From Flavobacterium saliperosum (lineage in GTDB: Bacteria > Bacteroidota > Bacteroidia > Flavobacteriales > Flavobacteriaceae), in NCBI RefSeq assembly GCF_900100625.1, contig NZ_FMTY01000001.1, positions 652,410 through 716,409 on the forward strand: DNA of 64,000 nt. Direction: 5' to 3'. The position numbers and the translations under genes were made by a program. Below are positions 17,635 to 25,425 of this stretch, in pieces. Position 1 is the first letter of the stretch. The number at the start of each line of letters is the position of its first letter. The notes below the pieces were generated by a model. That model did no database searches. It saw nothing but the letters and a program-made list of their open reading frames with translations, and was not told the DNA's origin.

Positions 17635-18366
17635 TTATGAATAAATTCCCCCGTTAATATTAATAACTTCTCCTGTAATGTAACCCGCTTTTGGTGAGGC
17701 TAAAAAACCAACCAATTCGGCCACCTCTTCAGCTTCCCCGAAACGGTTTGCCGGCACCATTTTGATTAATTCTTTTTCATCCAAATCGCTGGTCATGTCG
17801 GTACGGATAAAACCGGGCGCCACAGCATTCACGGTAATATTACGTTTAGCCACTTCCTGAGCCAAGGCTTTGGTCGCTGCTACAACAGCTCCTTTAGCCG
17901 CCGAATAATTGGTTTGTCCCGCCGTTCCTTTTACACCGGAAACCGACACCATGTTCACGATACGGCCGTATTTGTTACGCAACATTCTTTGAATAAAGAA
18001 ATTCGTCACGTTGAAAAACCCGTTCAGACTTGTGTTGATTACATTGGTCCAATCTTCGTGCGACATCCACATGAACAAACCATCGCGTGTGATACCCGCA
18101 TTATTAACGATAACCTCAACTACCGCTTCCGGATTGGCTTCCTGCCATGCGGTCAGTGTATTTTTCACTTCCTCTGCATCGGAAACATTGAATTTTATAA
18201 TTTCACCGGTCGCACCTTTTTTCACCACTTCTTCCAAAGTTTTTTTGGCCGCTTCCTGATTGAACTGATAATTGATCAGTATATGATATTTTTTATCTTC
18301 TGCTAATTTCTGGCAGATAGCGCTCCCGATTCCGCGGGAACCTCCTGTTACTAAGGCACACTTCAT
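17635..18366 (-). CDS. 3-oxoacyl-ACP reductase (FabG-like SDR)
   Basis: 243 residues from the ATG at 18366. An upstream in-frame ATG would add 68 residues that lie in the neighbouring gene's coding region, so it is not used. The NADP site is TGGSRGIG, with NNAG, catalytic Ser in VSVSGVKG and YSAAK. It reduces 3-ketoacyl-ACP after each KS step. It is 4 nt from the WG-repeat gene and 16 nt from the KS. Confidence 0.93.
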   Translation of the reverse strand: MKCALVTGGSRGIGSAICQKLAEDKKYHILINYQFNQEAAKKTLEEVVKKGATGEIIKFNVSDAEEVKNTLTAWQEANPEAVVEVIVNNAGITRDGLFMWMSHEDWTNVINTSLNGFFNVTNFFIQRMLRNKYGRIVNMVSVSGVKGTAGQTNYSAAKGAVVAATKALAQEVAKRNITVNAVAPGFIRTDMTSDLDEKELIKMVPANRFGEAEEVAELVGFLASPKAGYITGEVININGGIYS

Positions 18367-18370
18367 AGTC

Positions 18371-19483
18371 TTATTTTTGAAATAATTCGGCGTTCTCAAA
18401 CCACTTTCCGCCCAAAACGCTTCCGTCCGGTTTGATAAAACCCCATTGTTTTCCTGATTTGACACGTGCCAAACCATTGATGAATCCTTTATCGCTTTTC
18501 TTGAACAAAGCAGCCAAACCACCGGCCGTAATTTGATAATTGGCCGGAATAACCAGTTTTCCGCTGGCATTGATGAAGCCCCACTCTTTTTCTTTTACCG
18601 GTGCCAATCCGTCCGGACTAAAAATTTCGGCATCAAGATAGGTCGGCTGAACCACATATTCCCCTTTCAGGTTGATGTAACCCCATTTTTTTCCTTCGCT
18701 AACCGGCGCCAGGTTTTTTGAAAACGCTTTTACTTTGTCAAATTTAGGCTCGATAATCCAATTCCCTTTCATGTCGATGAATCCGATTTTATCCCCTTTT
18801 TTGGCATAGGTATTGTCCTGTGTATGGAAATCCCAAATTTTATTCACTCCTTCTATAGCAGTGAATTTATTGGCTGAAACCAAACCGAACACTTCTCCTT
18901 TTCTGGCCCAGGTGGTATTTTTGAAAAAGTTACCGATTTCATCGTATTCGGTGTTTACCACCAACTTTCCGGTTTTATCGATAATTCCCCATTTATCGTT
19001 GAGTTTCACACGGGCAAAACCTTCGTCAAACGATTTGATTACCTGATAGGTTGGCTGAAGTAGGATATCGCCTTTTGGATTAATTAATCCGATTTTTTCA
19101 TTTTGTTTTAGAAATGCCACACCTTCTTCAAAGTCAAATACTTTTTCCGAAGCCGGCATTTTAAGAGTTTCCCCTTTCTTATTAATGTAGAACCACTGCT
19201 TGTCTTTTTCCACCACGCAGATACCGCTGTTGAAATATTTGGCATCCGAAAACGAAGGCTGAATTACCCATTCCCCTTTAGGACCGATAAAACCCCATTT
19301 CCCGTTCTCTTCGGCAGCAGCCAACCCTTCTGAAAAATTCTTTGCCACTTTAAATTTCGGCTGAATCGCAAAATCTCCGGTTTTGGTGATGTACCCAAAT
19401 TTCCCGTCCTGACGTACCAGGGCCAATTCCTGTGCCGAAACCAACTGAACCAACAATAGTAATAATAAAGCGACTTTTTTCAT
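18371..19483 (-). CDS. Secreted WG-repeat protein
   Basis: 370 residues. A signal peptide (about 1-17, ending SAQE) precedes roughly ten WG repeats, for example WGFIGPKGEWVIQPSF, WGIIDKTGKLVVNTEY, WGYINLKGEYVVQPTY and WGFINASGKLVIPANY, which form a beta-structured solenoid or propeller. No catalytic motif is visible. WG proteins are usually surface or periplasmic binding scaffolds. It lies inside the pigment operon, 4 nt from fabG and 24 nt from TAL, so it may help place the pigment or stabilise the export machinery; this is inferred. Confidence 0.88.
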   Translation of the reverse strand: MKKVALLLLLLVQLVSAQELALVRQDGKFGYITKTGDFAIQPKFKVAKNFSEGLAAAEENGKWGFIGPKGEWVIQPSFSDAKYFNSGICVVEKDKQWFYINKKGETLKMPASEKVFDFEEGVAFLKQNEKIGLINPKGDILLQPTYQVIKSFDEGFARVKLNDKWGIIDKTGKLVVNTEYDEIGNFFKNTTWARKGEVFGLVSANKFTAIEGVNKIWDFHTQDNTYAKKGDKIGFIDMKGNWIIEPKFDKVKAFSKNLAPVSEGKKWGYINLKGEYVVQPTYLDAEIFSPDGLAPVKEKEWGFINASGKLVIPANYQITAGGLAALFKKSDKGFINGLARVKSGKQWGFIKPDGSVLGGKWFENAELFQK

Positions 19484-19507
19484 AATTAATTAGGATTTTA
19501 AAAGGTT

Positions 19508-21028
19508 TTATTCTGCCATTAAATATTCTTTCACCTTCTGAACAAACGGATACATTATCTGATCCTGTTTGAATTCCGGGATGATATTGCGCACTTCATC
19601 GTACATTTTTCGGGTTACTGAAGAAACCTCGCCTTTAAATTCCAAGGCGTCGATGGCCTGTACAATAGTTATCAATTCGATTGCCAAAACCTCAAACGCG
19701 TTTTCAATCACTTTACCGGTAATTACCGCAGCGTTGGTTCCCATACTTACAATATCCTGATTGTCGTTGTTGTTCGGAATACTGTGAACGTACATAGAAT
19801 TGGACAACATCTGACTTTCCGCCGTGGTGGAAGTAGCCGTAAACTGCACCCCCTGCATTCCGAAATTGAATCCTAACGTACCTAAATTTACAAACGGAGG
19901 CAAGATTTCATTCAGTTTGGAATTCAGCAAATAGTTCAGCTGACGTTCGGCCAACATCGTTAATTTGGCCACCACCAGTTTCAATTTATCCATTTCCAAC
20001 GAGATGTAATCCCCGTGGAAATTTCCGCCGTGGTACACGTGTTGGTTTTTCACATCCACAATCGGGTTATCATTGGCCGAATTGATTTCGTTTTCCAATA
20101 CCGATGCCACGGTGTTTATCGTATCGAGTACCGGTCCTAAAATTTGCGGCACACAACGTAATGAATAGTATTCCTGTACTTTTTCTTTGAAAACGTCTTC
20201 GGTATTTTCACCCGTATAAAGGTGGTCTTCGCGTTTGCGTACCAAAGCACTGTCGGCAAGGTTGTCGCGCATCATTTTAGCAATTTCCTGCTGACCGAAA
20301 TGACGTTTGGTGTTGTTTAACTCGGCCGATAAATGATCGTCATACGCCTGAACGATTTCGTTGATCGCACAAGAACATTTCACTGCCCAATCCAGAACTT
20401 TTTCAGCATTATGAACATTTACGATACCGATTCCGGTCATTACCGAAGTTCCGTTCATCAAGGCCAATCCTTCGCGGATTTCCACATTGATCGGTTGCAG
20501 GTTTTCAATTTCGAAAACTTCTTTAGTCGCTCTTCGTTCGCCTTTGTAAAAGACTTCCCCTTCACCGATTAAGGTCAGTGCCAAATGCGCCAACTGAACC
20601 AAATCACCACTCGCTCCTACACCGCCGTGTTCGAAAATCAAAGGTGTAATATCTCTGTTAATGAATTCTTTCATCAAATGAATAACCGAAGGATGTACGC
20701 CTGAATTCCCTAGTGAAAGCGTATTCAGTCGCGCTAAGATGGCGGATTTCACACAAACCGGGCTCAATGGCTTTCCGGTTCCGGAGGAATGACTTCGAAT
20801 CAGATTGTATTGCAATTGTAAACGGTCTTCGTCTTTAATTCGGTATTGTGCCATGGGACCGAAACCGGTGTTTACTCCGTATATTACTTTATTTCCTGAA
20901 AATTCCTTTAAAAAATTAAAGCTCTCTTCCACTCGGTTCAAAACCTGGTCGCTTACGGCAACTTTGTTGTTTTTAAACACGATGGCTGTGAATTCTTCCA
21001 AGCTCAAATATTCATTTATTGTATTCAT
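19508..21028 (-). CDS. Tyrosine ammonia-lyase (HAL/PAL family)
   Basis: 506 residues from the ATG at 21028; a longer start 36 nt upstream adds a poor N-terminus. The MIO cofactor motif is Ala139-Ser140-Gly141 (GVGASGDLVQ), with catalytic Tyr50 in YGVNTGFGP. The selectivity pair is Ser79-His80 (LIRSHSSG), as in HALs. The sequence resembles the characterised F. johnsoniae TAL as I recall it. It would release ammonia from L-tyrosine to give 4-hydroxycinnamate, the starter of flexirubin aryl polyenes. It is the first gene of the operon, and no other histidine-degradation genes lie nearby. Confidence 0.88.
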   Translation of the reverse strand: MNTINEYLSLEEFTAIVFKNNKVAVSDQVLNRVEESFNFLKEFSGNKVIYGVNTGFGPMAQYRIKDEDRLQLQYNLIRSHSSGTGKPLSPVCVKSAILARLNTLSLGNSGVHPSVIHLMKEFINRDITPLIFEHGGVGASGDLVQLAHLALTLIGEGEVFYKGERRATKEVFEIENLQPINVEIREGLALMNGTSVMTGIGIVNVHNAEKVLDWAVKCSCAINEIVQAYDDHLSAELNNTKRHFGQQEIAKMMRDNLADSALVRKREDHLYTGENTEDVFKEKVQEYYSLRCVPQILGPVLDTINTVASVLENEINSANDNPIVDVKNQHVYHGGNFHGDYISLEMDKLKLVVAKLTMLAERQLNYLLNSKLNEILPPFVNLGTLGFNFGMQGVQFTATSTTAESQMLSNSMYVHSIPNNNDNQDIVSMGTNAAVITGKVIENAFEVLAIELITIVQAIDALEFKGEVSSVTRKMYDEVRNIIPEFKQDQIMYPFVQKVKEYLMAE

Positions 21029-21092
21029 TAAGGCTGTATTTTTTTGCTTAAATATTGTAAGCAATTTTATTTTAAAATTGAATTTATGTCTT

Positions 21093-21100
21093 TACATTTG
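21093..21100 (+). promoter_or_regulatory. Candidate -7 box of the halogenase-like gene
   Basis: TACATTTG fits the Bacteroidota -7 consensus TAnnTTTG, about 45 nt before the ATG at 21146. A well-spaced -33 TTG is not obvious. Confidence 0.4.
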
Positions 21101-21108
21101 AATGCCTG

Positions 21109-21116
21109 CAAAGGTA
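21109..21116 (-). promoter_or_regulatory. Candidate -7 box of the TAL-led pigment operon
   Basis: TACCTTTG on the minus strand fits TAnnTTTG. It would start transcripts with a leader of about 70-75 nt before the TAL ATG. It lies 8 nt from the oppositely facing box of the halogenase-like gene, so the two operons probably share a control region. No good -33 TTG is visible. Confidence 0.45.
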
Positions 21117-21145
21117 ACATATTATTAAAAAGAAAAAAGAAAAAT

Positions 21146-22393
21146 ATGACACAGGAGTTTGTAGATGTTTTGGTTATAGGAGCCGGTCCTTCCGGTTGTG
21201 TTTCAGCATCTTACCTACATAATAACGGCACAAAAGTCAAAGTAGTTGAGAAAACAAAATTCCCGCGCCTCGTGGTTGGTGAAAGCCTTATCCCGAGGGT
21301 TATGGATCATTTTGATGAGGCCGGTTTGTTTCCTGCTCTTGACGCCATGAATTTTGAAAAAAAACTTGGTGCGCGATTCATCAGAGGTGAAGAAATATGT
21401 GTTTTCGACTTCAGTAAAAAATTCGGAGAAGGTTGGGACTGGACCTGGCAGGTACCAAGAGCCGATTTCGACAATACGCTCGCTCAGGAAGTCATCCGAA
21501 AAGGGATTGACCTGGAATTTGAAAGCGAAGTTTTGGCGGTGGAATTCAACGGAAGCGATTCGATTACCACTGTAAAAGACAAAGACGGGAACCTGAAAGA
21601 AATCCATGCGAAATTCATTATCGATTCCAGCGGATACGGACGTGTTTTACCGCGTCTACTGGATTTGGACACCCCTTCTAAATTAGACCCGCATTCCTCC
21701 ATTTTTACCCATGTCAAGGATGTTAACCGTCCCGAAGGTGAAGAAGGCACACTGATTTCTTTCGATATTTTAGAAACCGAAGTCTGGTTATGGGTTATTC
21801 CGTTCTCCAACGGCAATACCAGCTTAGGTGTTGTGGGACCAACTACCTTTATCAATTCCCTTTCCGAAAATAAAGACAATGCGGAGGCGTTGAAAAATGC
21901 CATCCAGTTATCCGACTACTACATCAAACGTTTTGGCGGGGTGGAGTTCTTATTCGAACCGGTGAAACTGGAAAATTATTCCCGTTCGGTGAAGAAAATG
22001 TACGGTGACGGTTTTGCGTTAACCGGAAACAGTTCGGAATTTTTGGACCCGGTTTTCTCATCCGGAGTTGCTTTTGCTACGGAATCGGGTATGCTTTCCG
22101 CGAAATTGATTCACCGTCAGTTGCAGGGTGAAAAGATTGACTGGGAAGTGGAATTTACCGAATACATGCGTAGAGGCATCGGTGTGTTTACCACTTATGT
22201 GAAAGAATGGTACACCGGTAATTTACAGACTTTATTCTTCCACCAGCCGGAAAACCCGGAAGTGAAGGAAAAAATCTGTGCGGTTTTGGCCGGTTATGTT
22301 TGGAATCAGGACAATCCGTTTGTGAAGAAACACGACAATGTGATTAAAAATATGGCACACATGATCAATCTTGAAAAAGAGCAAGCGAAATAA
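21146..22393 (+). CDS. Flavin-dependent halogenase/monooxygenase-like oxidoreductase
   Basis: 415 residues from the ATG at 21146; an upstream in-frame start adds 34 residues of poor quality. The FAD fold begins VLVIGAGPSGCVSA, followed by KFPRLVVGESLIP as in phenol-type halogenases. Residues 214-219 read WLWVIP and match the WxWxIP motif of flavin-dependent halogenases. Flexirubins may be chlorinated or hydroxylated on the aryl ring, so either activity fits. It is divergent from the pigment operon, with which it shares a 117-bp promoter region. Confidence 0.8.
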   Translation: MTQEFVDVLVIGAGPSGCVSASYLHNNGTKVKVVEKTKFPRLVVGESLIPRVMDHFDEAGLFPALDAMNFEKKLGARFIRGEEICVFDFSKKFGEGWDWTWQVPRADFDNTLAQEVIRKGIDLEFESEVLAVEFNGSDSITTVKDKDGNLKEIHAKFIIDSSGYGRVLPRLLDLDTPSKLDPHSSIFTHVKDVNRPEGEEGTLISFDILETEVWLWVIPFSNGNTSLGVVGPTTFINSLSENKDNAEALKNAIQLSDYYIKRFGGVEFLFEPVKLENYSRSVKKMYGDGFALTGNSSEFLDPVFSSGVAFATESGMLSAKLIHRQLQGEKIDWEVEFTEYMRRGIGVFTTYVKEWYTGNLQTLFFHQPENPEVKEKICAVLAGYVWNQDNPFVKKHDNVIKNMAHMINLEKEQAK

Positions 22394-22396
22394 AAT

Positions 22397-22427
22397 AAAA
22401 AACCCCGATGCATTATCGGGGTTTTTT
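22397..22427. terminator. Bidirectional terminator
   Basis: AAAAAACCCCGAT (22397-22409), a 5-nt loop and ATCGGGGTTTTTT (22415-22427) form a perfect 13-bp stem with A/T runs on both sides. It ends the halogenase-like gene and pth, which converge here. Confidence 0.9.
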
Positions 22428-22433
22428 ATTTTT

Positions 22434-23108
22434 CTATTTTCCGTTGTACTCACTCATGGTATTTCCCAAACCGGCCAATGCGAATGAAGTGACTGCTGCC
22501 ACTGCCATATCGAGACGTTCGGGCAACGCAGTTTTTTCCTGTTCGTCCCATTCGCCCAAAACATAATCCACCTGTTTCCCTTTTTTGAATTCGTCACTGA
22601 TGCCGAAACGGAAACGCGGATAGTCGGTGGTATTCAGAATCTGTTGGATGCTTTTCAGTCCGTTGTGGCCGCCATCACTTCCTTTGGGTTTGATGCGTAT
22701 GGTTCCGAAGGACAAATTCAGATCGTCGGTGATGACCAATACGTTTTCCTTGGCGATTTTCTCTTTTTCCATCCAGTACTGTAAGGCTTTGCCGCTCAGG
22801 TTCATGTAGGTATTCGGTTTTAACAGTAAAAGCGTTCGTCCTTTGGTTTTGTATTCGGCGAGCGCGCCCAACTTTACGGTTTCAAAAGACAACCCTTCCT
22901 TTTTGGCCAGATGGTCCACGACTTTGAATCCGATGTTGTGGCGGGTGTTGACGTATTCGGCACCGATATTTCCTAAACCTACAATTAAAAATTTTTTGCT
23001 CACTTCGTTTGTATTGTTTTGTGGCGTTTGCAGCATCTCCGATTTCATGGGATCAATAGTAGCTGTAACCGCTGTTTCCTTTTTAAAGAATTGTGTTAAC
23101 CATTTCAT
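22434..23108 (-). CDS. pth: Peptidyl-tRNA hydrolase
   Basis: 224 residues from the ATG at 23108; a longer frame reaches into repeat DNA upstream. The first 45 residues (MKWLTQFFKKETA...) are an extra N-terminal tail before the enzyme core FLIVGLGNIGAEYVNTRHN. The catalytic His lies in NTRHNIGF, with LNLSFGTIRIKP and GSDGGHNGLKSI motifs. It frees tRNA from peptidyl-tRNA drop-off products. It is encoded alone and convergent with the halogenase-like gene. Confidence 0.93.
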   Translation of the reverse strand: MKWLTQFFKKETAVTATIDPMKSEMLQTPQNNTNEVSKKFLIVGLGNIGAEYVNTRHNIGFKVVDHLAKKEGLSFETVKLGALAEYKTKGRTLLLLKPNTYMNLSGKALQYWMEKEKIAKENVLVITDDLNLSFGTIRIKPKGSDGGHNGLKSIQQILNTTDYPRFRFGISDEFKKGKQVDYVLGEWDEQEKTALPERLDMAVAAVTSFALAGLGNTMSEYNGK

Positions 23109-23164
23109 CCGGCAAAAGTAAGTTAATTTGAAAACGTTTCCAAAAACACGATGCCTTTGGTCCA

Positions 23165-23286
23165 ATAGCCCCGATAGGAGTGGAAATCCTGTTGTTGTGA
23201 GATTGCTGCGCAAGCTCGCTACGACAGAATTGCAACGGATAGCGGGAACAGGGATTGCCTAAACGCCCAAGCCATTCGCTTCCCGA
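23165..23286. repeat. Dispersed TAGCCCCGA repeat, copy B
   Basis: TAGCCCCGATAGGAGTGGAAATCC opens it and CCCAAGCCATTCGCTTCCCG closes it, with a long hairpin core (about 23189-23235) that includes GCGCAAGCTCGC. It matches copies at 6475 and 54260 at the ends. It fills most of the 316-bp region between pth and rplY. The remainder holds a diverged word repeat (about 23288-23347, with ACGAATCTGCGGC) and a terminator. Confidence 0.8.
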
Positions 23287-23376
23287 TAAAAATAAATTAA
23301 CCGCAAATTGGCAGCTTAAAATTATCAAAATCTACGAATCTGCGGCATAATAAAACCTCTAAAAAAAGAGCATAAA

Positions 23377-23404
23377 AAAAGTCCCGAATACATCGGGACT
23401 TTTT
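23377..23404. terminator. Terminator of rplY
   Basis: AAAAGTCCCGA (23377-23387) pairs with TCGGGACTTTT (23393-23404) across a 5-nt loop. A/T runs on both sides allow use in either direction; the minus-strand rplY is the obvious client. Confidence 0.88.
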
Positions 23405-23424
23405 GGTATTGAATAAAATAGAAA

Positions 23425-24033
23425 TTATTTTTTCTTTTTTGCTCCACCTTTTTCTGCTTTTGCAGCTTCCTGAGCCGCTTTCATTGCAGCACGAGAAATT
23501 CTCACTTGCGCAACCACCGTGTTGTCCGGGTGCAATAAACGGAAATTGTTTGTAGGGATTTTAGTCACATACAATTTGTTACCCATTTCTAATGGCGTAA
23601 TGTCCGCTTCTACGAAGTCAGGTAAGTTAGCCGGTAAAGCTCTCACTTTAAGTTTACGTTGGTTAAGACGTAAAACACCTCCTAATAATACACCTGGAGA
23701 CGTTCCAACAACTTTCACAGGAACTTCCATAGTGATTTCTTTGTCATCATGTAACTGATAGAAATCGATGTGCAAAATTTTGTCAGATACCGGGTGTACC
23801 TGAATGTCCTGAAGAATCGCTTTGAATGATTTTCCACCTTCCAATTCAACTACAACAGTGTGTACGTTTGGAGTGTAAACCAAGTTTTTGAATGCTTTTT
23901 CTTCAGCTGAAAAATGTACTGGTTGATCTCCTCCGTATAACACGCAAGGAACCATTCCAGCATTACGTACCGCTTTCGTTGAAGCTTTTCCTACGCTTTC
24001 TCTTTCTGATCCTTTAATCGTAATTGATTTCAT
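23425..24033 (-). CDS. rplY: 50S ribosomal protein L25/general stress protein Ctc
   Basis: 202 residues. The N-terminal L25 domain ([34 protein letters not shown]) binds 5S rRNA, and the C-terminal TL5 domain (about 95-185) follows. The Lys-rich tail ([12 protein letters not shown]) is usual in Bacteroidota. The gene lies 27 nt after prs, as in many bacteria, and probably shares its promoter. Confidence 0.95.
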   Translation of the reverse strand: MKSITIKGSERESVGKASTKAVRNAGMVPCVLYGGDQPVHFSAEEKAFKNLVYTPNVHTVVVELEGGKSFKAILQDIQVHPVSDKILHIDFYQLHDDKEITMEVPVKVVGTSPGVLLGGVLRLNQRKLKVRALPANLPDFVEADITPLEMGNKLYVTKIPTNNFRLLHPDNTVVAQVRISRAAMKAAQEAAKAEKGGAKKKK

Positions 24034-24060
24034 TTGAACTATTTAAATATTAATAAAATA

Positions 24061-25002
24061 CTACATTAAAAATTTACCGCTGATGGAGTTGTTGTTCTGC
24101 ACCATGTGCATTACTTCTGCAAATAGTGGTGCGCAACTTATCGCTCTGATTTTTTCGCTTTCTTTTTTCAAAGGAATCGAATCGGTAACTATTAACTCTT
24201 TAATTTGTGAGTTTTCAATTTTTTCATACGCCCCACCGGATAAAATCGCATGCGTACAAATCGCTCTCACGCTTAACGCACCTCTTTCCATCATCATGTC
24301 GGCTGCTTTTGCCAGGGTGCCTCCGGTGTCGATCATGTCGTCCACCAAAATCACGTTTCTTCCTCTTACATCTCCAATCAGCTCCATCGTATCAATCACG
24401 TTAGCCGCTTTTCGTTGTTTGTAACAAATGACCACATCGGATTCCAAAAACTTGGAATAGGCATAGGCTCTTTTGGAACCGCCCATATCCGGTGATGCGA
24501 TGGTTAAATTCTCTAAATTTAAACTTCTCACATACGGAAGGAAAATGGTCGATGCAAACAGGTGGTCCACCGGTTTTTCGAAGAAGCCCTGAATCTGATC
24601 GGCGTGTAAATCCATCGTCATAATTCGGGTTGCTCCCGCGGTTTCCAATAATTTGGCTACCAGTTTGGCTCCTATCGGCACTCTCGGTTTGTCTTTTCGG
24701 TCCTGACGGGCCCATCCGAAATACGGAATTACAGCGGTAATGTGTCGAGCCGAAGCTCGTTTAGCGGCGTCAATCATTAACAAAAGCTCCATCAGATTGT
24801 CGGCGCTTGGGAATGTTGAGCAAACTAAAAACACGCGTAATCCGCGGATTGACTCTTCAAAAGACGGCTGAAACTCACCATCACTATATTTAGAGAACGT
24901 TACCTTACCCAGCTCTACACCATAGTGCTTCGCGATTTGTTCGGCAAGATAGACACTTTGTGAACATGCAAATATCTTTGCTTCCGGTTCAATGTGTGAC
25001 AT
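24061..25002 (-). CDS. prs: Ribose-phosphate pyrophosphokinase
   Basis: 313 residues, normal length. Motifs: SKYSDGEFQPSFEESIRG, the catalytic flexible loop around YFGWARQDRKDKPRVPI, and the PRPP loop VILVDDMIDTGGTL. It makes PRPP from ribose 5-phosphate and ATP for purine, pyrimidine, histidine and NAD synthesis. It heads a prs-rplY operon. Confidence 0.97.
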   Translation of the reverse strand: MSHIEPEAKIFACSQSVYLAEQIAKHYGVELGKVTFSKYSDGEFQPSFEESIRGLRVFLVCSTFPSADNLMELLLMIDAAKRASARHITAVIPYFGWARQDRKDKPRVPIGAKLVAKLLETAGATRIMTMDLHADQIQGFFEKPVDHLFASTIFLPYVRSLNLENLTIASPDMGGSKRAYAYSKFLESDVVICYKQRKAANVIDTMELIGDVRGRNVILVDDMIDTGGTLAKAADMMMERGALSVRAICTHAILSGGAYEKIENSQIKELIVTDSIPLKKESEKIRAISCAPLFAEVMHMVQNNNSISGKFLM

Positions 25003-25053
25003 TTTAATTCGTTGTTATGTAGTTAGTTAGTGTTGTGTCGCGTTAACGAGGTG

Positions 25054-25087
25054 CAAATTTAGAAATTAAATTCAACTCTGAAAGCAA
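25054..25087 (-). promoter_or_regulatory. Candidate prs promoter
   Basis: On the minus strand TTG (25087-25085) is followed after 23 nt by TAAATTTG (25061-25054), a match to TAnnTTTG, about 50 nt before the prs ATG. Confidence 0.45.
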
Positions 25088-25107
25088 TTTTTTCTTTTAT
25101 TTTTTGA

Positions 25108-25135
25108 TTGTTTGTAGAATTTTTTTTTACATTTG
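25108..25135 (+). promoter_or_regulatory. Candidate tRNA-Leu promoter
   Basis: TTG (25108-25110), a 17-nt spacer and TACATTTG (25128-25135) match the Flavobacterium consensus well. The tRNA begins 145 nt later, so its precursor has a long leader. Confidence 0.55.
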
Positions 25136-25280
25136 CACCCACAAATTGAAACAATCAATTGTTCAAACAATTACTGTTTTAGCGTTTTTCTCTAAATCAC
25201 TAATTAATTTGAATTGCCCGGATGGCTTAACTTTAATTAATTTTTTATAAAAATTAGCAAGTAAAACATCCAATCCATTA

Positions 25281-25360
25281 GCCCGGATGGCGGAATTGGT
25301 AGACGCGCACGACTCAAACTCGTGTACTTAGGTGTGTGGGTTCGATTCCCACTCCGGGTA
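25281..25360 (+). tRNA. tRNA-Leu (CAA)
   Basis: An 80-nt cloverleaf. The acceptor arms GCCCGGA and TCCGGGT pair with a G-U at the end. The anticodon stem CACGA/TCGTG holds the loop CTCAAAC, giving anticodon CAA. The T arm is GTGGG-TTCGATT-CCCAC, and the short variable arm fits leucine. CCA is not encoded. An 11-base copy of its first bases (GCCCGGATGGC) lies at 25216-25226. Confidence 0.93.
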
Positions 25361-25362
25361 CT

Positions 25363-25390
25363 AAACCTCTCAGCAATGGGAGGTTTTTTT
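25363..25390 (+). terminator. Terminator after tRNA-Leu
   Basis: AAACCTC (25363-25369) pairs with GAGGTTT (25380-25386), followed by a T run. It begins 3 nt after the mature tRNA end. Confidence 0.8.
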
Positions 25391-25425
25391 ATTTCTAACG
25401 ATTCGTTTTTTTAAACACTCTTCAG

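Noticed and set aside
17635..18570. Long FabG starting at 18570
   Set aside because: The first 68 residues lie over the WG-repeat gene and match no SDR; the ATG at 18366 begins directly at the NADP fold.
19508..21028. Histidine ammonia-lyase (hutH) for histidine degradation
   Set aside because: No hutU, hutI or hutG is nearby, it leads the pigment operon, and the sequence resembles the known Flavobacterium tyrosine lyase.
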